Part shown: positions 14,786 through 22,562 of the stretch, piece after piece
How positions within the stretch are numbered: the first letter of the stretch is position 1
Layout of the letters: the number at the start of each line of letters is the position of its first letter
Assembly: GCF_004361735.1 (NCBI RefSeq)
Contig: NZ_SNVV01000024.1
Location: forward strand, 1 to 64,000
DNA length: 64,000 nucleotides
Source of the DNA: Azoarcus indigens
GTDB taxonomy: Bacteria; Pseudomonadota; Gammaproteobacteria; Burkholderiales; Rhodocyclaceae
Reading direction: 5' to 3'
Made by a program: the position numbers and the translations under genes
The notes under the pieces: model-generated
What the model was told of the DNA's origin: nothing
Seen by the model: only the letters and a program-made list of their open reading frames with translations
Databases searched by the model: none

Positions 14786-17752
14786 ATGAACCACCCCGAC
14801 CCCCAGGCTCGTCTGCAGCCCGCCGCCACCGTGGCGCCCATCACCTTCCACCGCAGCCCGGACCTGGGCACGCCGGCGCGCGAGTCGGACACCCTGGTCA
14901 CCCTCAGCATCGACGGCAACGAGGTCACCGTGCCCGCCGGCACCTCGCTGATGCGCGCCGCCGGCCTGGCCGGCTGCAGCGTGCCCAAGCTGTGCGCCAC
15001 CGACAGCCTGGAGCCCTTCGGCTCCTGCCGCCTGTGCCTGGTCGAGATCGACGGCCGCCGCGGCTATCCCGCCTCCTGCACCACGCCGGCCGAGGCCGGC
15101 ATGGTGGTGCGCACCCAGAGCCCCAGGCTGGCCGAGCTGCGCCGCGGGGTGATGGAGCTCTACATCTCCGACCATCCGCTGGACTGCCTCACCTGTGCCG
15201 CCAACGGCGACTGCGAACTGCAGGACATGGCCGGCGTGGTCGGCCTGCGCGAAGTGCGCTACGGCATGACGGGCAACGACAACCACTTCGATGCCGAACA
15301 CGCCGCCGCGCCGGATACCTCCAACCCCTACTTCACCTACGACCCGGCCAAATGCATCGTCTGCAACCGCTGCGTGCGCGCCTGTGAGGAAACCCAGGGC
15401 ACTTTCGCGCTGACCATCTCCGGCCGCGGCTTCGAATCCCGCGTCACCGCCGGTGCCGGCGAGAGCTTCCTCGGCTCCGAGTGCGTGTCCTGCGGTGCCT
15501 GCGTGCAGGCCTGCCCGACCGCGACGCTGACCGAGAAGACGGTGATCGAGCAGGGCCAGGCGGAAAAGAGCGTGGTCACCACCTGCGCCTATTGCGGCGT
15601 GGGCTGCGCCTTCGAGGCGGAGGTGAAGGGCAACGAAGTGGTGCGCATGGTGCCGTACAAGGACGGCCAGGCGAACCGCGGCCATTCCTGCGTCAAGGGC
15701 CGCTTCGCCTGGGGTTATGCCACCCATCCGGACCGCATCAAGTCGCCGATGATACGCGCCAGCATCGACGAGCCCTGGCGCGAGGTGAGCTGGGAGGAGG
15801 CCATCAGCCACGCCGCCTCCGAGTTCCGCCGCATCCAGGCCGAGCATGGCAGGGGCGCGGTCGGCGGCCTCACCTCCTCGCGCTGCACCAACGAAGAAAC
15901 CTACCTGGTGCAGAAGCTCATCCGCGCCGGCTTCGGCAACAACAACGTCGATACCTGCGCCCGCGTCTGCCACTCGCCCACCGGCTACGGCCTGGGCCAG
16001 ACCTACGGCACCTCCGCCGGCACCCAGACCTTCGACTCGGTGCAGTACGCCGACGTGGTGATGGTGATCGGCGCCAACCCCACCGACGGCCACCCGGTGT
16101 TCGGCTCGCGGCTGAAGCGCCGGCTGCGCCAGGGCGCCAAGCTCATCGTCATCGACCCGCGCGCCATCGACCTGGTGCGCTCGCCGCACATCGCCGCCGC
16201 CCACCACCTCAAGCTGCGGCCGGGCACCAACGTGGCGGTCATCAACGCGCTGGCCCACGTCATCGTCACCGAGGGGCTGGTGGACGAGGCCTTCGTCGCC
16301 GAGCGCTGCGATGCGGAGTCCTTCGCCATGTGGCGCGCCTTCGTCGCCGATCCGGCCAACTCGCCGGAAGCGCTGGAAGCCACCACCGGCGTGCCCGTCG
16401 CCGAGCTGCGCGGCGCCGCCCGCCTGTACGCCACCGGCCGCAGCGACGGCACCGCGGCCGACTTGGCAAACCGCCGCCCCAACGGCGCCATCTACTACGG
16501 CTTGGGCGTCACCGAGCACAGCCAGGGCTCCACCATGGTCATGGGCATCGCCAACCTCGCCATGGCCACCGGCAACATCGGCCGCGAAGGCGTGGGCGTG
16601 AACCCGCTGCGCGGCCAGAACAATGTGCAGGGCTCCTGCGACATGGGCTCCTTCCCGCACGAGCTGCCGGGTTACCGCCATGTGTCCGACCCGCTCACCC
16701 GCGCCCTCTTCGGCGAAGCCTGGGGCGTGGACATCGACCCCGAGCCCGGCCTGCGCATCACCAACATGCTGGAAGCCGCGCTGGACGGCAGCTTCAAGGG
16801 CCTCTACTGCCAGGGCGAGGACATCGTCCAGTCCGACCCCAACACCCAGCACGTCGAAGCCGCGCTGCGCGAGATGGAATGCGTGGTGGTGCAGGACATC
16901 TTCCTCAACGAAACCGCCAAGTTCGCCCATGTGCTGCTGCCCGGCGCCAGCTTCCTGGAGAAGGACGGCACCTTCACCAACGCCGAGCGCCGCATCTCCC
17001 GCGTGCGCAAGGTGATGCCGCCGCTGGCCGGCAAGGCGGACTGGGAGGTCACCGTCGATCTGGCCAGGGCGCTCGGCTACCCGATGGACTACGCCCATCC
17101 GTCCGAGATCATGGACGAGATCGCCCGCCTCACCCCCACCTTCGCCGGCGTCAGCTATGAACGCCTGGAGGAACTGGGCAGCATCCAGTGGCCGTGCAAC
17201 GCCGCCCAGCCGGAGGGTACGCCCACCATGCACGTCGCCGGCTTCGTGCGCGGCAAGGGCCGCTTCATGCCGACGCGCTACGTCGCCACCGAAGAGAAGG
17301 TGAATGCGCGCTACCCGCTCATCCTCACCACCGGCCGCATCCTCTCCCAGTACAACGTCGGCGCGCAGACGCGGCGCACGCCCAACAACCTGTGGCACGC
17401 CGAGGACAGGCTGGAGATCCACCCGCAGGACGCCGAGGAACGCGGCATCCACGACGGCGACTGGGTGGGCATCAGCAGCCGTGCCGGCGAAACCGTGCTG
17501 CGCGCCACCCTCACCGGGCGGGTGCAGCCGGGCGTGGTCTACACCACCTTCCACTTCCCCGAGTCCGGCGCCAACGTCATCACCACCGACAATTCCGACT
17601 GGGCCACCAACTGCCCGGAATACAAGGTGACGGCGGTGCAGGTGGTGCCGGTGAGCAAGCCCTCCGAATGGCAGGCGCGCTTCCAGCGCTTCACCCGGCG
17701 GCAGGAAGACCACCTGCGTGCCGCCTCGGCCGACGGCAAGGTGGAGGTCTGA
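14786..17752 (+). CDS. fdsA: NAD-dependent formate dehydrogenase alpha subunit (Mo-bisMGD, Cys type)
   Basis: A 988-residue catalytic subunit. It contains a ferredoxin-like [2Fe-2S] domain (VPKLCATDS, FGSCRLC), a His-Cys3 cluster site (HPLDCLTC, GDCELQ), two ferredoxin clusters (CIVCNRCVRAC, CVSCGACVQAC), the FdhF-type [4Fe-4S] site (CAYCGVGC) and the Mo-bisMGD domain. The molybdenum ligand is Cys395 in ARVCHSPTG, encoded by TGC at 15968-15970, so this enzyme does not need selenocysteine. The C-terminal cofactor domain includes FHFPESGANVIT. It converts formate to CO2 in the cytoplasm. A GGAGGAGA site precedes ATG 14786. The N-terminal 30 residues are longer than in some relatives. Confidence 0.96.
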   Translation: MNHPDPQARLQPAATVAPITFHRSPDLGTPARESDTLVTLSIDGNEVTVPAGTSLMRAAGLAGCSVPKLCATDSLEPFGSCRLCLVEIDGRRGYPASCTTPAEAGMVVRTQSPRLAELRRGVMELYISDHPLDCLTCAANGDCELQDMAGVVGLREVRYGMTGNDNHFDAEHAAAPDTSNPYFTYDPAKCIVCNRCVRACEETQGTFALTISGRGFESRVTAGAGESFLGSECVSCGACVQACPTATLTEKTVIEQGQAEKSVVTTCAYCGVGCAFEAEVKGNEVVRMVPYKDGQANRGHSCVKGRFAWGYATHPDRIKSPMIRASIDEPWREVSWEEAISHAASEFRRIQAEHGRGAVGGLTSSRCTNEETYLVQKLIRAGFGNNNVDTCARVCHSPTGYGLGQTYGTSAGTQTFDSVQYADVVMVIGANPTDGHPVFGSRLKRRLRQGAKLIVIDPRAIDLVRSPHIAAAHHLKLRPGTNVAVINALAHVIVTEGLVDEAFVAERCDAESFAMWRAFVADPANSPEALEATTGVPVAELRGAARLYATGRSDGTAADLANRRPNGAIYYGLGVTEHSQGSTMVMGIANLAMATGNIGREGVGVNPLRGQNNVQGSCDMGSFPHELPGYRHVSDPLTRALFGEAWGVDIDPEPGLRITNMLEAALDGSFKGLYCQGEDIVQSDPNTQHVEAALREMECVVVQDIFLNETAKFAHVLLPGASFLEKDGTFTNAERRISRVRKVMPPLAGKADWEVTVDLARALGYPMDYAHPSEIMDEIARLTPTFAGVSYERLEELGSIQWPCNAAQPEGTPTMHVAGFVRGKGRFMPTRYVATEEKVNARYPLILTTGRILSQYNVGAQTRRTPNNLWHAEDRLEIHPQDAEERGIHDGDWVGISSRAGETVLRATLTGRVQPGVVYTTFHFPESGANVITTDNSDWATNCPEYKVTAVQVVPVSKPSEWQARFQRFTRRQEDHLRAASADGKVEV

Positions 17753-17754
17753 CG

Positions 17755-17982
17755 ATGGAGATCCAGCCGCTGATCAAGATGGCCAACCAGATCGGCCAGT
17801 TCTTCGAAGCCTGGCCCGACCCCGCCCAGGCCCGCAGCGAAATCGCCAACCACCTGCAACGCTTCTGGGAGCCCCGCATGCGCCGCGCCATCGTGGCGCA
17901 CGTCGAACAAGGCGGCGAGGGCCTGGCGCTGCCGGTGCGGGACGCGGTGAAGCTGCTGGCGGAGCGGCAGGCGGGCCACTGA
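17755..17982 (+). CDS. fdsD: Formate dehydrogenase delta subunit
   Basis: Seventy-five residues, starting MEIQPLIKMANQIGQFFEAW, with the typical helical pattern and FWEPRMRRAIVAHVEQGGEGL. FdsD is a small subunit needed for activity or assembly of NAD-dependent formate dehydrogenase. The gene begins two bases after the fdsA stop, and its start lies on a GGAGG-containing stretch within the end of fdsA. In Cupriavidus and Rhodobacter fdsC (an FdhD-like sulfur carrier/chaperone) stands between fdsA and fdsD; here it is absent. Confidence 0.93.
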   Translation: MEIQPLIKMANQIGQFFEAWPDPAQARSEIANHLQRFWEPRMRRAIVAHVEQGGEGLALPVRDAVKLLAERQAGH

Positions 17983-17989
17983 AGGCGGC

Positions 17990-18028
17990 GGCGCCGAGGG
18001 GAAGGTGCTAGCGCCTCTCCCCGGCGCC
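17990..18028. terminator. GC-rich stem-loop between convergent fdsD and the SdiA-regulated-like gene
   Basis: GGCGCCGAGGGGA (17990-18002) pairs with TCCCCGGCGCC (18018-18028) with one bulged A. It begins eight bases after the fdsD stop and covers the last codons of the opposite gene. No T-run follows, but the position fits a shared transcript end. Confidence 0.45.
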
Positions 18029-18967
18029 GCGCTTGAACACGTAGAACAGGTTGGGCTCGCTCACCAGGTAGAGCGTGCCCTCCTCGTCCATCGCCACGCC
18101 TTCGGCCTGCGGCACGTCCTTCTCCAGGCCGTGCCAGCCGCGGCTGAGTTCGAGGAAGCTCACCGCGCGGCCGTTGGGGCGGACTTCACTGAGCAGCCGG
18201 GATTCGTCGCTGAGCACCAGCAAGCTGTTGCTGACAGGGTCGAAATGCAGGCCAGAAAGGTCGCTGTTGTGGGCCAGGGCGCCGGCTTCTTCCGGCAGAT
18301 CGGCGACCAGGCTGATCTGGGCGTTGGGGCCGCCGTCGAGCAGGCCGAGCAGCTTGTACAGCCGCATCGGATCGCGTTCACGGGCGATGTAGAGGCCGTT
18401 GTCGCGCGGGTCCCAGGCGATGCCTTCGAACCCCTTGTTGTTGCCGGCCTCTATGCCCAGCGAGAAGCTGCGCGCCTGGTCGCGGGCGATGCGCGTCTGC
18501 GTTTCGTTCAGGTCCACCAGCACCAGCGCCTGGCGGCGTTCCTCGGCCAGCACGAAGCGGCTGCCGCCCACCCAGTCCAGGCTTTCCACGTCGCTGAAGC
18601 CGCTCAGTTCTATGCGCCGCAGCACCTCGCCGCGCGGGCTGAGTTCGACGATCTGCTCCGGGTTGTTGATGGCGAGGAAGAGGGTGCCGGTGTCGCCGTT
18701 CCAGGCCAGGCCGGAGGCGTTGGAGCCGATGCCGGCCAGCGGCTTGCCCTGGGTCTCGGCCTGGTAGCCGAACAGGCCGATGCCGTGGCCGGCCTCTTCC
18801 GCCGGCACGCTGGCGCGCATCCAGGCGGCGTATATCCGGTCGTCCAGGTCGCTGTGCACCACCGCCTGCTGCAGGCCGAGGGCGAGCACCAGGGCGGCGG
18901 CGCTCATGCGCAGCGGCGCATCGCGCCAGAGCTGGGAGAGCTGGGAGAGGGGCGGGGAGGCGAGCAT
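18008..18967 (-). CDS. SdiA-regulated-domain (YjiK-like) beta-propeller protein
   Basis: A 319-residue protein. A short N-terminus with one hydrophobic segment (MSAAALVLALGLQQAVVHS, a membrane anchor or uncleaved signal) is followed by a propeller-like repeat domain: ASGLAWNGDTGTLFLAINNPEQIVELSPRGEVLRRI, NKGFEGIAWDPRDNGLYIARERDP, and SGLHFDPVSNSLLVLSDES. This pattern is that of the SdiA-regulated family, whose function is unclear. The domain is probably periplasmic. The ATG at 18967 has no clear ribosome binding site, and a longer in-frame start at 19102 exists. It diverges from the Cache-domain gene. Confidence 0.75.
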   Translation of the reverse strand: MLASPPLSQLSQLWRDAPLRMSAAALVLALGLQQAVVHSDLDDRIYAAWMRASVPAEEAGHGIGLFGYQAETQGKPLAGIGSNASGLAWNGDTGTLFLAINNPEQIVELSPRGEVLRRIELSGFSDVESLDWVGGSRFVLAEERRQALVLVDLNETQTRIARDQARSFSLGIEAGNNKGFEGIAWDPRDNGLYIARERDPMRLYKLLGLLDGGPNAQISLVADLPEEAGALAHNSDLSGLHFDPVSNSLLVLSDESRLLSEVRPNGRAVSFLELSRGWHGLEKDVPQAEGVAMDEEGTLYLVSEPNLFYVFKRGAGERR

Positions 18968-19123
18968 GGCCGGCGTCGTGTGGAAAGTCGCATCGGAAAA
19001 GCGCTGGCCAAGGTAACCCGCGGATGGTGAACCTTTGATTAACACCCGCCGGCGGCGCTCGACAGCCGGCCGGCAAGCTCCTATCTTGGCGGGACAAATC
19101 AAAACGCCATAGGAGACAAGATC

Positions 19124-20014
19124 ATGCTGCCTTTCGTACGTGCCGCTTCCCGTTTACTGATGCTGGGCCTGGCGATGGGCGCCGGCCTGCTGCCGGCGGT
19201 GGCCGTGGCGGCCAGCCCGGCGGAGGATGCGCCGCGCCTGTCCGAGCGCTGGGACGAGAAGCGCGCCACCGCGCTGCTCGGCCGCGCGGTACGCCATGTG
19301 GAGGAGAAGGGCGAGGCGGCGCTGGCCGACTTCAACCGCGAGGGCGGTTTCGTGGACCGCGACCTCTACGTCTATGCACTGGCGCCGGACGGCCGTTTCC
19401 TCGCCAGCGGCGGCTCCTCGGTGGCGCTGGTGGGCCAGAACGTGGCCGAGCACAAGGATGCCGATGGCAAGCCCTTCTTCCGCGAGATCCTGGATACCGC
19501 CGCCGCCCGCGGCGAGGGCCGGGTGGAGTACCGCTGGCTGAACCCGGCCGACGGCCGCGAGGAGCCCAAGGTGACGCTGTTCCGCCAGGCGCGCGGCATC
19601 ATCGTCGCCGTCGGCTTCTACGCCCCGCGGGCCACGCCGGCAGAGGCGCGGGCGCTGCTGGAGCGGGCGGTTGAGGCGGTGAAGCGCGACCCGGCGGCGG
19701 CGGCGGGCGAGTTCCAGCGCGCCGGCGGCCCCTTCCTGCGCGACGACCTCTACGTGTTCGTGGTGGACATGGCCGATGGCCGCACCCTGGCCCACGGCGC
19801 CTCGCCTGCGCTGGTGGGGCGGGACAGCCGCGAGTTGCGCGATCCCAAGGGGAAGGCGATCATCACCGACATGATCAACGTGGCCAGCAGGAAAGGCGCC
19901 GGCGAGATGGACTATGCATGGCGCAACCCGACCACTGGCAAGATCGAGAGCAAACATACCTATTTCCGGGCCGTGGACGGCCGTCTGGTCGGCGTGGGCT
20001 ACTACACGCGCTGA
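19124..20014 (+). CDS. Periplasmic protein with two tandem Cache-type sensor domains
   Basis: A 296-residue protein with a signal peptide ([30 protein letters not shown]). Two homologous halves follow, about 45-168 and 172-296. Each has a helical start ([38 protein letters not shown] versus [40 protein letters not shown]), an ALVG motif, a KPFF/KAII helix, and an ending [16 protein letters not shown]...GVGYY. This matches single-Cache (sCache) ligand-binding domains, which normally form extracytoplasmic sensor parts of chemoreceptors or kinases. Here there is no membrane anchor or signalling domain, so it would be a free periplasmic sensor or binding protein. AGGAGA precedes the ATG. The next gene is tpx. 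Confidence 0.8.
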   Translation: MLPFVRAASRLLMLGLAMGAGLLPAVAVAASPAEDAPRLSERWDEKRATALLGRAVRHVEEKGEAALADFNREGGFVDRDLYVYALAPDGRFLASGGSSVALVGQNVAEHKDADGKPFFREILDTAAARGEGRVEYRWLNPADGREEPKVTLFRQARGIIVAVGFYAPRATPAEARALLERAVEAVKRDPAAAAGEFQRAGGPFLRDDLYVFVVDMADGRTLAHGASPALVGRDSRELRDPKGKAIITDMINVASRKGAGEMDYAWRNPTTGKIESKHTYFRAVDGRLVGVGYYTR

Positions 20015-20073
20015 GCGGCGGCTGGCGGCGAGACCCGGTTTTTCCCCTGAGACAGAAGAGGAGTCATCACCCC

Positions 20074-20574
20074 ATGAGTACCGTAACCCTGGGCGGCAAC
20101 CCCATCGAGATCGCCGGCAACTTCCCGCAGGTGGGCGCCACCGCTCCGGCCTTCAGCCTCACCGCCGGTGACCTGGGCGACGTCGGCCTCAGCGCCTACG
20201 CCGGCAAGCGCAAGGTGTTGAACATCGTTCCCAGCCTGGATACCCCCACCTGCGCCACCTCCACCCGCAAGTTCAACGCGGAGGCCGGCGGCCTGGCCAA
20301 CACCGTGGTGCTGATCGTCTCCGGCGATCTGCCCTTCGCCGCCAAGCGCTTCTGCGTGGCCGAAGGGCTGGAGAACGTGCATCCGCTGTCCACCTTCCGC
20401 AGCCCCGGCTTCGCCAAGGACTACGGCGTGGCCATCGCCTCCGGCCCGCTCACCGGCCTCACCGCCCGCGCGGTGGTGGTGCTGGACGAGAACGACAAGG
20501 TGATCCACGCCCAGTTGGTGTCGGAGATCAAGAACGAGCCGGACTACGCCGCCGCGCTCGCCGTGCTGAAGTAA
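20074..20574 (+). CDS. tpx: Thiol peroxidase (atypical 2-Cys peroxiredoxin)
   Basis: A 166-residue Tpx. The peroxidatic Cys is in [14 protein letters not shown] and the resolving Cys in [13 protein letters not shown], the normal spacing. The rest ([22 protein letters not shown] and [13 protein letters not shown]) is typical. It reduces lipid and organic hydroperoxides with thioredoxin. An AGAGGAG site is 12-15 bases before ATG 20074. It is likely co-transcribed with, or independently expressed after, the Cache protein gene. Confidence 0.95.
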   Translation: MSTVTLGGNPIEIAGNFPQVGATAPAFSLTAGDLGDVGLSAYAGKRKVLNIVPSLDTPTCATSTRKFNAEAGGLANTVVLIVSGDLPFAAKRFCVAEGLENVHPLSTFRSPGFAKDYGVAIASGPLTGLTARAVVVLDENDKVIHAQLVSEIKNEPDYAAALAVLK

Positions 20575-20673
20575 GCCGCTGCCCTGAAGCTCCGCGCAGC
20601 CGCCGCGCTGCGCCCGCCGCGGCGGGTCTACGGGCCCGCCGCGTTTCATTTCTGCGCTTTGCAGGAGTTCCGC

Positions 20674-21552
20674 TTGCTGCCCGCCCGCACCCTCGCCGCC
20701 CTGGTCCTGCTCACCCTGTTCTGGGGCATGAACTGGCCGATCATGAAGCTCTCGCTGCGGGAGATGTCGCCGCTCTATTTCCGTGCGCTCACCGTCACCG
20801 GCGGCCTGCTGCTGCTGCTCGCCTGGTTCCGCAGCCGCGGCGTCAGCCTGAAGGTTCCGCGCGAACAGTACGGCCGCGTCGCCCTGCTGGCGCTGCCCAA
20901 CATCGTCGGCTGGTACAGCTTCTCCATTTTCGGCGTGCAGGCGCTGGCCTCCGGCCGGGCCGCCATCCTCGGCTTCACCATGCCGATCTGGACGGTGCTG
21001 TTCGGCGTGCTCTTCTTCCGCGAGCGCATGAGCCCGCGGCTGTGGATCGCCACCGCCTGTGCCGCGCTGGCGGTGCTGCTGCTGCTGTGGCACGAGCTGG
21101 GCCATCTCTCCGGCCGGCCCACCGGCATGTTGTGGATGCTGGCCGCCGCCGCCTCCTGGGCCATCGGCACCCTGCTGCTGAAGCGCCTGCCCATCGCCAT
21201 CTCCACCGAGGCGCTCACCGTGGGCATGCTGATCTGCGCCGCGCCGCTGCTGTGGCTGCTGGCGCTGGCCCAGGAGCCACTGCCCAGCTTCGACTTCAGC
21301 CCGCAGATGTGGGTGGCCATGATCTACGGCGTCGTCATCGCCTGCGCCGCCGCGCAGCTGCTGTGGTTCTCCATCGCCCGCAGCCTGCCGCCGGTGGCCA
21401 GCGCGCTGTCGGTGATGATGATCCCGGTGATCGGCCTCGGCTCCGCCATGCCCATCACCGGCGAACAGCCCCATGCGCAGGACCTGGCCGCGGTGGTGTT
21501 GATCATCGCCGCGCTGTCGGCGGCGCTGCTGCCGAAGCGGGCGCGGGCATGA
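20674..21552 (+). CDS. EamA/DMT-family inner-membrane transporter
   Basis: A protein of 292 residues with about ten hydrophobic segments in two EamA repeats (LAALVLLTLFWGMNWPIMK... and GMLWMLAAAASWAIGTLLLK...). Members export amino acids, nucleosides or other metabolites; the substrate here is unknown. The TTG at 20674 is the preferred start because AGGAG lies six bases upstream; another TTG at 20659 is in frame. The stop overlaps a downstream ATG (ATGA at 21549), so the lipoprotein gene may be coupled. Confidence 0.82.
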   Translation: MLPARTLAALVLLTLFWGMNWPIMKLSLREMSPLYFRALTVTGGLLLLLAWFRSRGVSLKVPREQYGRVALLALPNIVGWYSFSIFGVQALASGRAAILGFTMPIWTVLFGVLFFRERMSPRLWIATACAALAVLLLLWHELGHLSGRPTGMLWMLAAAASWAIGTLLLKRLPIAISTEALTVGMLICAAPLLWLLALAQEPLPSFDFSPQMWVAMIYGVVIACAAAQLLWFSIARSLPPVASALSVMMIPVIGLGSAMPITGEQPHAQDLAAVVLIIAALSAALLPKRARA

Positions 21553-21620
21553 GGATGGCTGCGTTGCTTTCTTCGGTGCGGCGCTCGCCCGGTCTTCCGC
21601 GCGTTCGGCGGGGGGGGTCG

Positions 21621-22541
21621 ATGGGGCCCTCGGGATGGCGTTTGCCGGTTCGCGCCGCGGCCGTCGTCCGCAGCGTTTCTGCGGCCCAGTCCGCGGCAGG
21701 CATTTCCACTGCCGCCCTGCTGGTCTGCCTGGCGACCGGCCTCACCGCCTGCTCCACCGTGCCCACCCCGGAGGCCCGCCGCGACGCCGCCGATGCGCTT
21801 GCCCGCGCCCAGGGCTGGCAGGCGCAGGCCATCCCCGCTGGCGCCTTCACCCTGCTCGCCTACTTGCCGGCGAACGCAGCCGCCGATCCCGCCGACACGC
21901 TTACCGTCTACCTCGAAGGCGACGGCCTGGCCTGGATCACCCGCAGCCAGCCCTCCGACGACCCCACGCCGCGCGACCCGCTGGCGCTGCGCCTGGCCCT
22001 CGCCCAGCCCGCGGGCAAGGCCGCCTACCTCGGCCGCCCCTGCCAGTACCTGCGCCAGCAGAACCCTGCCTGCGGCAGCCGGTACTGGACCACCGCCCGC
22101 TTCGCCCCCGAGGTGGTGGAGGCCAGCAGCCGCGCGCTGGACCAGCTGAAGCAGGCCACCGCCAGCCGCCGCCTCATCCTGGTCGGCCACTCCGGTGGCG
22201 GCGCTGTCGCCGCCCTGCTCGCCGCGCGGCGCACGGATGTGGACCGCCTCATCACCATCGCCGGCAACCTCGACCACCGCGCCTGGACCACCCGCCTGCG
22301 CCTCAGCCCGCTCACCGCCTCCCTCAACCCGGCGGACGAGATCGCCGCCCTGCGCCGGCTGCCGCAATGGCACTTTGCTGGCGGCAAGGACAGCGCCCTC
22401 CCCGCCGAGCTCGTCCGCAACTTCGCCGCCGCCTTCCCGCCGGGGTCGCCGGTGCAGGTGAGGGTAGAGCCGGACTACGACCACCATTGCTGCTGGGCGC
22501 AGGCGTGGCCGCAGCTGTATGGGATGGCGGCGGGGCAGTAA
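21621..22541 (+). CDS. Putative lipoprotein alpha/beta hydrolase
   Basis: A 306-residue protein with a type II signal peptide; the lipobox is LTAC with Cys44 as the lipidated residue. The mature part shows the serine-hydrolase nucleophile elbow in LVGHSGGGAVAALLA and a late His in PDYDHHCCW that could complete the triad. Substrate unknown. Start is uncertain: ATG at 21549 overlaps the EamA stop and adds 24 residues, while 21621 gives a shorter signal region and follows a G-rich stretch. It is predicted to be anchored in the envelope. It converges with the TonB-receptor gene, with only 21 bases between. Confidence 0.75.
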   Translation: MGPSGWRLPVRAAAVVRSVSAAQSAAGISTAALLVCLATGLTACSTVPTPEARRDAADALARAQGWQAQAIPAGAFTLLAYLPANAAADPADTLTVYLEGDGLAWITRSQPSDDPTPRDPLALRLALAQPAGKAAYLGRPCQYLRQQNPACGSRYWTTARFAPEVVEASSRALDQLKQATASRRLILVGHSGGGAVAALLAARRTDVDRLITIAGNLDHRAWTTRLRLSPLTASLNPADEIAALRRLPQWHFAGGKDSALPAELVRNFAAAFPPGSPVQVRVEPDYDHHCCWAQAWPQLYGMAAGQ

Positions 22542-22562
22542 GGCGCGCGGCCCGGGATCGGC

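Noticed and set aside
15968-15970. Selenocysteine codon in the formate dehydrogenase alpha subunit
   Set aside because: Because selB and selC are nearby I checked the active-site codon. It is TGC (Cys395), not TGA, so no recoding is needed.
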